Assembly: GCF_000472925.1 (NCBI RefSeq)
Contig: NZ_AXAS01000002.1
Coordinates: forward strand, 62,001-126,000
DNA from: Bradyrhizobium sp. Ec3.3
GTDB taxonomy: Bacteria > Pseudomonadota > Alphaproteobacteria > Rhizobiales > Xanthobacteraceae
DNA: 64,000 bases
Direction: 5' to 3'
The notes beneath the pieces were generated by a model. That model was not told where the DNA came from. It saw nothing but the letters and a program-made list of their open reading frames with translations, and searched no databases. The position numbers were made by a program, and so were the translations under genes. Below, one piece after another: positions 15,943 to 23,834 of the stretch (positions are counted from its first letter, which is position 1; each line of letters starts with the position of its first letter).

Positions 15943-16989
15943 ATGTTCGGCGTCAGGTTCATCAAGGCCCAGCCCACCACCTATCTCATGAAGTACCGTG
16001 CCGGCGCCGTGGTCGCCGAAGGGGCGGGACTATCCGCGTTCTACTACGCGCCGGCCACCTCGCTCGTCGCCGTCCCCATCGGCAGCCGCGACGCCTCCTT
16101 CATCTTCCAGCAGATCGCGCGCGACTTTCAGACCCTGACCGTCCAGGGCCACGTCACCTATCGCGTCAGCGAGCCGAAGAAGGCGGCTTCGATGCTCGAC
16201 TTCACGCTGAAGAGCGACGGCAAGACCTATGAGACGGACGATCCGGAAAAGCTGCCGCAGCGCATCCTCGGCACCGTCGAGGTGCTGGCCCAGCAGGCGG
16301 TGAAGGAGCTGACGCTGAGAGAGGCGCTTCAGGCCTCCGACCGCATCGCCGACATCATCGCAGGTGGCTTGCGGGCCCGCGCCGACATCGCCTCCCTCGG
16401 CCTCGAAATCCTCGGCGTCTCCATCCGCGGCATCAAGCCGACGCCGGACACCGCCAAGGCACTGGAGGCCGAAGCGCGCGAAGCGATCCTGAAGAACGCC
16501 GACGAAGCGATCTTCGCCCGCCGCAATTTTGCGGTCGAGCAGGAGCGCGCCATCCGCGAGAGCGAGCTCGACACCGAGATCGCGGTCGAGCAGAAGAAGC
16601 GCTCGATCCGCGAGACGCAGATGGACGCGGAAGCCAGCGTCGCCGCCAAGAAGAACGAGCTGCGCCAGTCCGGCATGGTCGCGGACATCGCTCTCGAAGG
16701 CAAGCGCAAGGACTTCGTCGGGCTTAACGCCGAAAACACCCGCACGCTGGCCGATGCCGAAGCCTATCGCGTCGGTGCGCTGATGAAGATTTTCGAGGGC
16801 GTCGACACCCGCGTGATCCAGGCGCTCGCCTCTGCTGGCATGCAGCCGGGCCAGCTCATCGCGCAGGCCTTCACCGGCATTGCCGAGAAGGCGGAGAAGA
16901 TCGGCCAGCTCAACGTCTCGCCGGACCTGCTTAGCCAGTTGATGGAAAAGCCCAGGATGGCGGAGGCCGCCAATGCCCGCCGGCAATGA
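15943..16989 (+). CDS. SPFH/Band 7 domain protein
   Basis: 348 residues, start ATG at 15943 behind GGAGAGG. An N-terminal stomatin/prohibitin/flotillin-type domain covers about residues 1-180, followed by a highly charged coiled coil (about 180-265, with AVEQKKRSIRETQMDAEA) and a C-terminal flotillin-like tail containing MQPGQLIAQAF. There is no clear N-terminal transmembrane helix, so it probably associates peripherally or assembles into cytosolic rings. The next gene overlaps its end by 17 nt, indicating one transcript. Its link to a NAD-kinase-like enzyme is unusual. Confidence 0.88.
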   Translation: MFGVRFIKAQPTTYLMKYRAGAVVAEGAGLSAFYYAPATSLVAVPIGSRDASFIFQQIARDFQTLTVQGHVTYRVSEPKKAASMLDFTLKSDGKTYETDDPEKLPQRILGTVEVLAQQAVKELTLREALQASDRIADIIAGGLRARADIASLGLEILGVSIRGIKPTPDTAKALEAEAREAILKNADEAIFARRNFAVEQERAIRESELDTEIAVEQKKRSIRETQMDAEASVAAKKNELRQSGMVADIALEGKRKDFVGLNAENTRTLADAEAYRVGALMKIFEGVDTRVIQALASAGMQPGQLIAQAFTGIAEKAEKIGQLNVSPDLLSQLMEKPRMAEAANARRQ

Positions 16990-17908
16990 CCGCAAGATCG
17001 TGCTGGTGACGCGCAAGACCAGGCTGGAGGACCTGGTCGCGCGTTACCTGACCGCAGCGCAGGCGCGCTTCTATGTCGAGCATCTCGGCGCCGACTTCTC
17101 CGACTATGAGCGCGAGCACGAGGCCTATCGCGCGCAGCAGCACCTCGCTTTGCAAGTGCTGGAGCAATGGGGCCGCTACCAGGTGATCGAGCGCAGCTTT
17201 TTGCCGAACTTCATCTTTGCGCCCTCCGACATCGTGGTCGCGCTCGGCCAGGACGGCGTCGTCGCCAACACCATGAAATATCTCGATGGTCATCCGCTGA
17301 TCGGGCTCAACCCGGACCCGGCGCGCTACGACGGCATCCTCCTGCCCTTTGCGCCGCGCGACCTCGCAAAGCTCCTGCCAGAGGTCGCTGCCGACAAGCG
17401 CGACAGCCAGGCGGTGACGATGGCAGAGGCGCGTCTCTCCGACGGCCAGGTCCTCCATGCCGTGAACGACCTCTTCATTGGTGCCCGCACGCACACCTCC
17501 GCGATCTACGAGATTGCGACCGGCGAGACGAAGGAGCGGCAATCCTCGAGCGGGCTGATCGTCTCGACCGGGCTCGGCTCGACGGCCTGGTTCAAGAGCA
17601 TCGTCACCGGCTCGCTCGCGATCGCAGGACAGTTCGGCCAGCCTTCAGAACCTGTGGCTTACGGCGCCCTGCCCTGGGACGCGCCGGAGCTGCGCTTTGC
17701 CGTGCGCGAGCCCTTCCCCAGCCGCAACTCGCAAGTGGGTCTCGTCTGCGGCTCCCTCGCCTCCTCAGAACAACTGCGCATCCGCTCGCTGATGCCGGAA
17801 AACGGCGTCATCTTCAGCGACGGTATCGAAGCCGATCGGCTGGAGTTCAACGCCGGCGCAGAGGTCGCGATCGGGATTGCGGCGCGACGGGGACGGCTGA
17901 TCGTGTGA
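16973..17908 (+). CDS. NAD kinase-like protein
   Basis: 311 residues. The segment VVALGQDGVVANT matches the GGDG motif of NAD kinases with the second Gly changed to Gln but the key Asp kept. HPLIGLNPDP and SSGLIVSTGLGSTAWFKS correspond to the later NAD-binding motifs. The N-terminal ~70 residues are not typical of NadK. Such proteins are often labelled sugar kinase or ATP-NAD kinase-like. Whether it phosphorylates NAD or another metabolite is open. It overlaps the SPFH gene by 17 nt and shares its NrtR-type promoter, which supports a nucleotide-cofactor role. Confidence 0.82.
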   Translation: MPAGNDRKIVLVTRKTRLEDLVARYLTAAQARFYVEHLGADFSDYEREHEAYRAQQHLALQVLEQWGRYQVIERSFLPNFIFAPSDIVVALGQDGVVANTMKYLDGHPLIGLNPDPARYDGILLPFAPRDLAKLLPEVAADKRDSQAVTMAEARLSDGQVLHAVNDLFIGARTHTSAIYEIATGETKERQSSSGLIVSTGLGSTAWFKSIVTGSLAIAGQFGQPSEPVAYGALPWDAPELRFAVREPFPSRNSQVGLVCGSLASSEQLRIRSLMPENGVIFSDGIEADRLEFNAGAEVAIGIAARRGRLIV

Positions 17909-17909
17909 C

Positions 17910-18737
17910 TTACCTCGCGATCCGCAGCGCCGATCTTGCCTCCGCCGGTGTAGCGACGCGTCGGCCGTGGCGAACAACCGCCTCACAAGCGAAAGTCACG
18001 AGCTCCGCGTTGCTCTTCGCCAGACGGTTCTTGTCGATCCTGATGTTGTCCTCGAGCCCGGTGCGAACCGCGTCGGCGCCCCGCGACAGCGCCCAGCCCA
18101 TGACCTCGGCTTGATGACGGCCGATCCCTGCCGCGGTCCACGTCGATTTCGGCATCAGCCGCTTGAGTTCCGCCAGAAGGATGTCGAGCACGTGCTCGTC
18201 CGCCGGCATCGCGTTCTTGACACCCATGACGAACTGCACGTGGGGATGCTCGTCGATCAGTCCCGCCTCGATCAGGCGGCGCGCGCCATGGAGGTGCGAG
18301 AGATCGAAGATCTCGATTTCGGGGCGGATCCCGCCTGCCTTCATACCGGTGGCGAGATGCTCGACCAGAGCGGCGCTGTTCTCGTAGACGATGGTCGGAA
18401 AGTTCACCGATCCGGTCGAGAGAGACGCCATGTCCGGCTTCAGATAGAGCGCCGACCCGCGCGCCGACGGATCGCGGCCGCGCCCTCCGGTCGAGAACTG
18501 AACGATCATCCCCGGACAATGCTTCCTGATGCCCTCCTGCACCTCTGCAAAGCGCTGCGGATCGGAGGACGGCGTTTCGTCGTCGTTGCGAACGTGAATA
18601 TGCGCCAGCGTCGCGCCGGCCTCGAAGGCCGCATGCGTCGACTCGATCTGCTCGGACGGCACGATCGGCACTGCCGGGTTGTCCTTCTTGCGCGGAACGG
18701 AACCGGTGATTGCGACAGCAACAACAACGGGATTCAT
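17910..18737 (-). CDS. BKACE family beta-keto acid cleavage enzyme, second copy
   Basis: 275 residues. The Zn motif AHIHVRNDDETPS is near residue 44, with FVMGVKNAMPADEH near 190 and VRTGLEDNIRIDKNR near 245. It is clearly distinct from the paralogue at 9993-10871. It lies downstream of an MHS-type transporter on the same strand with a hairpin between them. It ends 2 nt from the end of the NAD-kinase-like gene (convergent). Substrate unknown. Confidence 0.9.
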   Translation of the reverse strand: MNPVVVAVAITGSVPRKKDNPAVPIVPSEQIESTHAAFEAGATLAHIHVRNDDETPSSDPQRFAEVQEGIRKHCPGMIVQFSTGGRGRDPSARGSALYLKPDMASLSTGSVNFPTIVYENSAALVEHLATGMKAGGIRPEIEIFDLSHLHGARRLIEAGLIDEHPHVQFVMGVKNAMPADEHVLDILLAELKRLMPKSTWTAAGIGRHQAEVMGWALSRGADAVRTGLEDNIRIDKNRLAKSNAELVTFACEAVVRHGRRVATPAEARSALRIAR

Positions 18738-18820
18738 CTCTCAACTCCTTGGCAGGCGATATGCCGTCCGGCGCACGCCGGTGAAATTCGACATCGTGCG
18801 TCACGGGACTTCCGTGAAGC

Positions 18821-18854
18821 CTGCCGCTGCTGGCCTGTCTGGCCGCAGCGGCAG
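18821..18854. terminator. Strong intercistronic stem-loop between transporter and BKACE genes
   Basis: CTGCCGCTGCTGGCC (18821-18835) pairs with GGCCGCAGCGGCAG (18841-18854), with one bulged base. In the direction of the minus-strand genes no T-run follows, so it may be an attenuator, mRNA-stability element or weak terminator lowering BKACE expression relative to the transporter. The remaining ~195-nt gap holds no gene. Confidence 0.45.
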
Positions 18855-18932
18855 TCGTTTCTCTCATATGCGGGAGGACGGCGATATGCGAGATGTTTGC
18901 ATCATCATCGCGTGACCTCTCTTCCCTGGCCG

Positions 18933-20330
18933 TCAGGTCGGAACGGCCGCGGCCCCGTTCGCGGTCTCCGCGCGCCTGCGCTCATAGTCCGCCCTTGGCA
19001 TCGGAACGGCATCCGGCTTGCCGAGATCGTCAAGGCCGATCCGGTATGTCTCCCTGGCAGTCACCGCTGCGAGGGCGGCAATCACCGTGATGCCAAAGGC
19101 GATCGCGCCCACCGTGACCGGGATGTTGGCCGAGCCGGGAGGCGCCACGGTCGCAAACAAAGCGGGAAGCAGCGCGGTGATGGTCGTGCCGATGTTTTGC
19201 GAGATCGCCATCGCCGAAACCCGGGTGCGCGTCGGAAACAGCTCGGGATAGAAGCTCGGGAAGATCGCGTTGTAGCCCTGATAGACCACACCCCACATCA
19301 ACAGCGACAACAGGATCGCCAATGGCACGTTCCTGATGCTGATTGCGTAGAGGTAGCCGAATGCGAGCAGGCCGGAGCAGAGCGCGCCGACGATGATCGG
19401 AGGCTTGCGGCCGATCTTGTCGGACAGATTACCGACGAAGGGAATGACGAACACCGCCAGCATGTTTCCGAGGACCGGAATCCAGAGATAGACGTCCTTC
19501 GCAAAACCGATACCGTAGGCTGACTGGACTGCATAGGCCGCGCCGAAAATCGTCGTGACGACCGGAATGACATTCATCAGCGCCATGCAGATGACCCTGA
19601 GCATGTCCTTCCAGTTCAGCTTGATGGCCTGAATGATCGGAGCCCGCGGGGTTTCTCCGCGCTCATCCTCCCTGGCAAAGGCAGGTGTCTCGTCGACCTC
19701 GCGGCGGATGATGTAGCCCGCGACGATGACGAAGAAGCTGAGCAGGAAGGGTATCCGCCAACCCCAGCTGTTGAAGGCCTCGGTGGGCATGTAGGCCGCG
19801 AGCGGCAGAAAGACCGCCGCCGCAAGGATCTGTCCGGCCTGCACGCCCTGGAGCGTGAAGCTCGCATAGAATCCGCGCCGCCCGAATGGCGCATGCTCAA
19901 GGATCATCGAGCTTGCGCCGGAGATCTCGCCGGCAACGGCAAAACCCTGCACGAGACGTAAGGTGACGAGCAGGATCGGCGCCCAGATGCCGACCTGCTG
20001 GTATGTCGGCAGGATGCCGACGGCCATCGTCGAGATGCCCATCAGGAACATGCAGACGATGAGAACCGTTTTGCGGCCATGGGTATCGCCCCAGTGCCCG
20101 AGAACGAAGGCACCGATCGGGCGGGCCACATATCCGACACCGTACGTTGCGAGGGATGCGACGATGGCAACGGTCGGATTGTCCGACGGAAAAAAGATCT
20201 GCGGGAAGATCAGCGACGCTGCCGTCGCGTAGATAAAGAAGTCATAATATTCAAGCGCCGATCCAATCCAGCCGCTCGCAGCAGCCTTCTTGGACTGACC
20301 CATGTCGTGGATCGCTCGAGCCGTGGTCAT
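18933..20330 (-). CDS. MFS transporter, metabolite:H+ symporter type
   Basis: Inner-membrane transporter of 465 residues. The start is the ATG at 20330, with GGAGG nine bases upstream; an in-frame TTG two codons earlier is not needed. The first segment ALEYYDFFIYATAASLIF, the loop GHWGDTHGRKTVL and the GDRIGRK-type loop (NLSDKIGRKPP) mark the metabolite:H+ symporter (ShiA/ProP-like) group that imports organic acids or betaines. It is upstream of BKACE copy 2 and probably imports its substrate or precursor. Confidence 0.92.
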   Translation of the reverse strand: MTTARAIHDMGQSKKAAASGWIGSALEYYDFFIYATAASLIFPQIFFPSDNPTVAIVASLATYGVGYVARPIGAFVLGHWGDTHGRKTVLIVCMFLMGISTMAVGILPTYQQVGIWAPILLVTLRLVQGFAVAGEISGASSMILEHAPFGRRGFYASFTLQGVQAGQILAAAVFLPLAAYMPTEAFNSWGWRIPFLLSFFVIVAGYIIRREVDETPAFAREDERGETPRAPIIQAIKLNWKDMLRVICMALMNVIPVVTTIFGAAYAVQSAYGIGFAKDVYLWIPVLGNMLAVFVIPFVGNLSDKIGRKPPIIVGALCSGLLAFGYLYAISIRNVPLAILLSLLMWGVVYQGYNAIFPSFYPELFPTRTRVSAMAISQNIGTTITALLPALFATVAPPGSANIPVTVGAIAFGITVIAALAAVTARETYRIGLDDLGKPDAVPMPRADYERRRAETANGAAAVPT

Positions 20331-20647
20331 GTGCAAGTTTCCTCCGACCTGTTTGCTGGCGTCCCGTGAGCGGGCTTCATGGATATGTTGGGCAGCACTG
20401 TCCGATCGCGCGGCGGGCTTTCCGCTTGCGTTTATCGACTGCCGGGACGTGTCTGGTTCGCTGCAACAATAGGCTTTCGGCGGGCTAACACAATTACCCA
20501 GTTATGCGATAAACCTAACATCATGTTATTCGCAGCCGACGCGCGGTCCGGGCGGCGAATGCGCGTCAGACGTTCCTTCAGGCGTTCAATTTGAACGCCT
20601 GCTTCCGATGCTCAATGGAATCCGGATGGGGCGTATTCAGGCCCGGC
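20331..20647. other. Intergenic region of 317 nt with a 13-bp palindrome
   Basis: No gene is supported. It contains the transporter's ribosome-binding site and, at 20516-20528, the perfect palindrome TAACATCATGTTA inside an AT-rich patch unlike its surroundings. TGCGATAA before it and TTATTCGCA after it extend an imperfect dyad. It lies ~185 nt upstream of the transporter and could be an operator. The DUF operon ends at its other side. Confidence 0.4.
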
Positions 20648-21109
20648 TCATTTCATGGAGATCGTGATCGCGCTGAGGTTGGCGGCGACTTCCATCCCTG
20701 CCTTCGGACCTTGCAGCACGATCGTCACGCCCTTCTCGTTGCGCAAATGGACGCCGTTGACGCCGCCGACCAGTGCGAAGCCGCCGCCGACCGAGCTGTA
20801 GGTGCCGGTGAAATCCTTGACCTCACGGATGCCGGAGGCCCAGCCATCCAGGCGGCTGATCGTGGCTCCGGCCGTGATTCCAAGGCTGAGACCGGACACG
20901 CTGAACGGATAGTTGCGGCCCCGCCAGGTCAGCACGCCGCGGCCGGTGCCGCCGCCGATCAAGAGGCCCGCTTTCACGATCTTGACGCGGACGTGGCCGG
21001 CTGCCTGTGCAAAGGACGGCGTCGCCGGCATGACGAAGGCGAGCAATATCGTTGCCGCCAGACAACACAGGAAGGAGCGCCGCGTTATCCTCTCATTGTT
21101 TTGCGGCAT
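20648..21109 (-). CDS. Exported protein with Tat-like signal, paralogue of 29675-30109
   Basis: 153 residues. The N-terminus has a twin-arginine motif (TRRSFLC) and hydrophobic core ending AQA, so export, probably by Tat, is predicted. The mature part carries KAGLLIGGGTGRGVLTWRG then YPFSVSGLSLG, a Gly-rich pattern shared with the protein at 29675-30109. It recalls the core of SYLF/YSC84 domains but is too short for me to assign. It overlaps the DUF2950 gene by 17 nt and is the third gene of the DUF3300 operon. Function unknown. Confidence 0.72.
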   Translation of the reverse strand: MPQNNERITRRSFLCCLAATILLAFVMPATPSFAQAAGHVRVKIVKAGLLIGGGTGRGVLTWRGRNYPFSVSGLSLGITAGATISRLDGWASGIREVKDFTGTYSSVGGGFALVGGVNGVHLRNEKGVTIVLQGPKAGMEVAANLSAITISMK

Positions 21110-22007
21110 CCACTTTCTTCCAGGTCTGGTCCGGATTGAACAAGATCATGCGGCTGGCAATGCTTTCGGTGCGCGGACCGAGATCCTTCTGGTAGACGGT
21201 CCCGCCGTGATTGACCACGAAGGTCATGACGCCGGAATTGCCGTACTCGGCGGGATAGGCGACGAGCGCATAGCCGCCGATCATCTTGCCTTTGACGACA
21301 TAGTCGAGGCTGCCGCCGGCGGCGTTGGGACCCTGCCCCTTGAGGATCCTGAAATAGTAGCCGTGATAGGGCGCGCCCTGCCCGTCCACCTTGTAGCCCT
21401 CGCGCGAGGCTTCCGCCACAAATTCGCCGAGCGGGCTTGGGTCACTATCGTCGCGCCAGAACAGCCCATCCTTCTTGCCGGGCGTCGAGACGATGCGTTG
21501 CGCATAAACGCCGACGCCTTCGCCGCGGTCTTTCTCGGCGTAGTCGTTCTGGGCATCGACATAGGCGAGCGCGGCCTGGATCGCATCGAGCTCGTTGCGG
21601 CCGATGCGGCGATAGAGCACCTCGATCCGCCCCTGATCCACGTCGAATTCCCAGCCCGTCTTGGAGTTGACCAAAGGAATCGGGAACGGAAAATCGTCCG
21701 GGCCGAGCATCAGCGTGGCCTTCTTGTTGCCCTCCGCCTTGATCGCATGCTTGGCGTCGTACATCGACGTGAAGCGTTGACGAATGTCGGCGTCGGCAAC
21801 CTCGTCACCGGAGGAGACGATGTCGTCGGCGTTCCTGCCGAGCACTTTCAGGATATCGCTCGGTCCGCTCTTCACAGCCGCGGCGAGCGCTGCGGCTGCA
21901 TCCTCCGGAGTCGGATACGCTTGCTGCGCTTGCGATGGCAAGCTGAACAATGCGAGCGTCATGACGGCCGGCAAGGCCGCGCGTTGAAGCGCATTCAGAC
22001 CGATCAT
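21093..22007 (-). CDS. DUF2950 family periplasmic protein
   Basis: 304 residues, start ATG at 22007 behind GGAGGTGA. The ATGA overlap with the DUF3300 stop codon shows translational coupling. A signal peptide (ALFSLPSQAQQA) precedes a mature part with TPEDAAAALAAAV, then GYYFRILKGQGP and VTYPAEYGNSGVMTF-like strands typical of DUF2950. DUF3300 and DUF2950 genes commonly pair, as I recall. A periplasmic or surface role is likely; the biochemical function is unknown. Confidence 0.85.
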   Translation of the reverse strand: MIGLNALQRAALPAVMTLALFSLPSQAQQAYPTPEDAAAALAAAVKSGPSDILKVLGRNADDIVSSGDEVADADIRQRFTSMYDAKHAIKAEGNKKATLMLGPDDFPFPIPLVNSKTGWEFDVDQGRIEVLYRRIGRNELDAIQAALAYVDAQNDYAEKDRGEGVGVYAQRIVSTPGKKDGLFWRDDSDPSPLGEFVAEASREGYKVDGQGAPYHGYYFRILKGQGPNAAGGSLDYVVKGKMIGGYALVAYPAEYGNSGVMTFVVNHGGTVYQKDLGPRTESIASRMILFNPDQTWKKVDAAKQ

Positions 22008-23716
22008 GGCGTCACCTCCGCAGGGATTTTTGCGCCGCCGGCGAGCCAATCGCTGTACGTGCGGAATTTCAGACCGAGCTTTTCGTAGTAGACGCGCAAG
22101 TACCCGTCGTTGCCGCGGGTCACCGCGTCCGGCATCACGCTCTCGACCTCCTGCGCCATGACGCCGACATAGGCCTTATGGCTGCCGAGATAGCTGAAGC
22201 GGTAGTAGCCGAGGCCATTGGCGAGATGACCGAGCAGCACGATGTCGTGCTTCAGCGCGATGTCCGAACGTCGGCCACCGCCGCCACCGCGCCCGCCTCC
22301 ACCAAATCCGCCTCCTCCACCGCCGCGCATCGCCATTCCGCCACCACCGCCGCGCCCAGCGAAGCCACCGCCGCCGCCACGGGGCATGCTCGCCATGCTC
22401 GAGCGCCCGCGTGCCGATGCTGCGGCAGCCGCGCGCCCGGACGAGACGTTCATGGCGCCACCGCGATTGCCGCCACCGCCGCGGTTGACATTTGCGGCGC
22501 GATTGCCCGCGCTGGCGCCGCCGCGGTTGGCGGCCTTGGCGCGGTCGCCACCGCCCTTCGCGCCAGCGCGATCGCCGCCACCTTTGGCACGGTCCGCGCC
22601 GCCCTTGGCGCGATCGCCGGCGCCCGCGCGATCTCCACCACGATCACCTGCGCGATCGCCGCTGCGATCTCCCGCTCGATCGCCTGCGCGGTCCCCTGCA
22701 CGATCGCCCGCACGATCTCCTGCACGATCTCCGGCGCCTGGCCGATCCTGTCCGGGCTTCAGTACCTGCTGGCCATCGCGGCCGCGGAAATCCATCCGGT
22801 CGGCCGCGCCGGCCTTGATGTTGGTGTTGCCGAAGCGCTGCTGCACGTTCACGTTATTGTAGCGCACGCCCTGGCGATGCGCCGGATTGTGCTGCCAACC
22901 GTTTGCGATGTTGGTGGTCCGGTGATTGACGTAGACGTTGCGGTTGCCCCAGTTGCAGCCGCCGCCCCAGTAGTTGCCCCAGCGTCCGATCGCCCAGGCG
23001 GTACCGAAAGCGAGACCCGCCGCCACCACGCCTGCGCCGATATACGAAGGATATCCAAAGTAGTACGGCGGATATTCGGCGTAAGGCCACGCGCCGTAGA
23101 CGGTCGCCGGCTCGTAATAGGGCACGTACATCGTACCGGCCTCGGCCGGCTCGATGACGATCACCTGCTTGTTTTCCTGGGTCTGGACGCTGACCTTTTG
23201 CTGCTTGGTCGTGACCAACATCTTGTTGTCATAGGCCTTGTTGCGCAGGCGCTGGATCGCATCCATCACGTCAGGCTGCTGCGCGAGAAAGGCGTCGCCG
23301 AGGTTCTTGGTCCATTCGAGCTTGTCGCTCATCATGGTCAGGACATCGGCCGTGCTGGCGAGCGCCTTGACGCTGTCGTCCCAGGATTGCTTCTCGACCT
23401 CTGCCTTCAGCGCGTCGCCCTTGACGTTCTTGCGCTCCTTCAGCCAGCGATCGGCCTGCACGACCTCCAGCGGATATGTCGATGCCGCCAGCACGTTGGC
23501 GAGCAGCTCGTCCGGATAGAGCGCGATCGGCGCGACCAGCGCCTCGAGCTGCTCTGGCTTCAACAGCTCCGCGGCCGGCTGTGCCTGACTTGCTGGCGGC
23601 GCCTGACTTGCTGGCGGCGCCGACGTGCTCGGGGCGGCCGGGGTCTGCGCCGATGCGGCGACGGGCATCGCCATCATCAGCGCAAGCGCGATCAGGGTCT
23701 TGCCGCAGCGAAACAT
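22004..23716 (-). CDS. DUF3300 protein with RAGD repeats and S74-type chaperone domain
   Basis: 570 residues, start ATG at 23716 behind GGGAGGG; upstream in-frame sequence covers the promoter. Order: signal peptide (ALMMAMPVAASAQ), DUF3300 (about 50-230; IALYPDELLANVLAASTYP), a Gly/Tyr-rich stretch, about nine RAGD-type repeats (about 340-395), Gly/Arg-rich linkers, then a last ~86-residue domain. That domain starts RRSDIALKHDI and continues YVGVMAQEVESVMPDA, matching the Peptidase S74 intramolecular chaperone of phage tail fibres; the Ser and Lys of its cleavage dyad are retained. A FixK box lies 58 nt upstream. Self-cleavage is inferred, not shown. Confidence 0.85.
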   Translation of the reverse strand: MFRCGKTLIALALMMAMPVAASAQTPAAPSTSAPPASQAPPASQAQPAAELLKPEQLEALVAPIALYPDELLANVLAASTYPLEVVQADRWLKERKNVKGDALKAEVEKQSWDDSVKALASTADVLTMMSDKLEWTKNLGDAFLAQQPDVMDAIQRLRNKAYDNKMLVTTKQQKVSVQTQENKQVIVIEPAEAGTMYVPYYEPATVYGAWPYAEYPPYYFGYPSYIGAGVVAAGLAFGTAWAIGRWGNYWGGGCNWGNRNVYVNHRTTNIANGWQHNPAHRQGVRYNNVNVQQRFGNTNIKAGAADRMDFRGRDGQQVLKPGQDRPGAGDRAGDRAGDRAGDRAGDRAGDRSGDRAGDRGGDRAGAGDRAKGGADRAKGGGDRAGAKGGGDRAKAANRGGASAGNRAANVNRGGGGNRGGAMNVSSGRAAAAASARGRSSMASMPRGGGGGFAGRGGGGGMAMRGGGGGGFGGGGRGGGGGRRSDIALKHDIVLLGHLANGLGYYRFSYLGSHKAYVGVMAQEVESVMPDAVTRGNDGYLRVYYEKLGLKFRTYSDWLAGGAKIPAEVTP

Positions 23717-23773
23717 TGCACGCCCTCCCTTGGCATTTCGGCAGGGAGCATCGGGCCGGGACGAATGCGTTCT

Positions 23774-23787
23774 TTGACGAAGATCAA
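23774..23787. promoter_or_regulatory. FixK/FNR box (DUF3300 operon)
   Basis: TTGACGAAGATCAA, a perfect TTGA-N6-TCAA site, is centred 64.5 nt upstream of the DUF3300 start. A class II activator at -41.5 would give a leader of about 23 nt. Confidence 0.75.
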
Positions 23788-23834
23788 AGAAAGCGGATGC
23801 CCGATTGTTGCGGCGCGAAGGTCCTGCGACCGAT

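Noticed and set aside
22613-22740. CRISPR-like periodic repeats
   Set aside because: The 12-bp periodicity is in frame within the DUF3300 gene and encodes RAGD units; there are no spacers.
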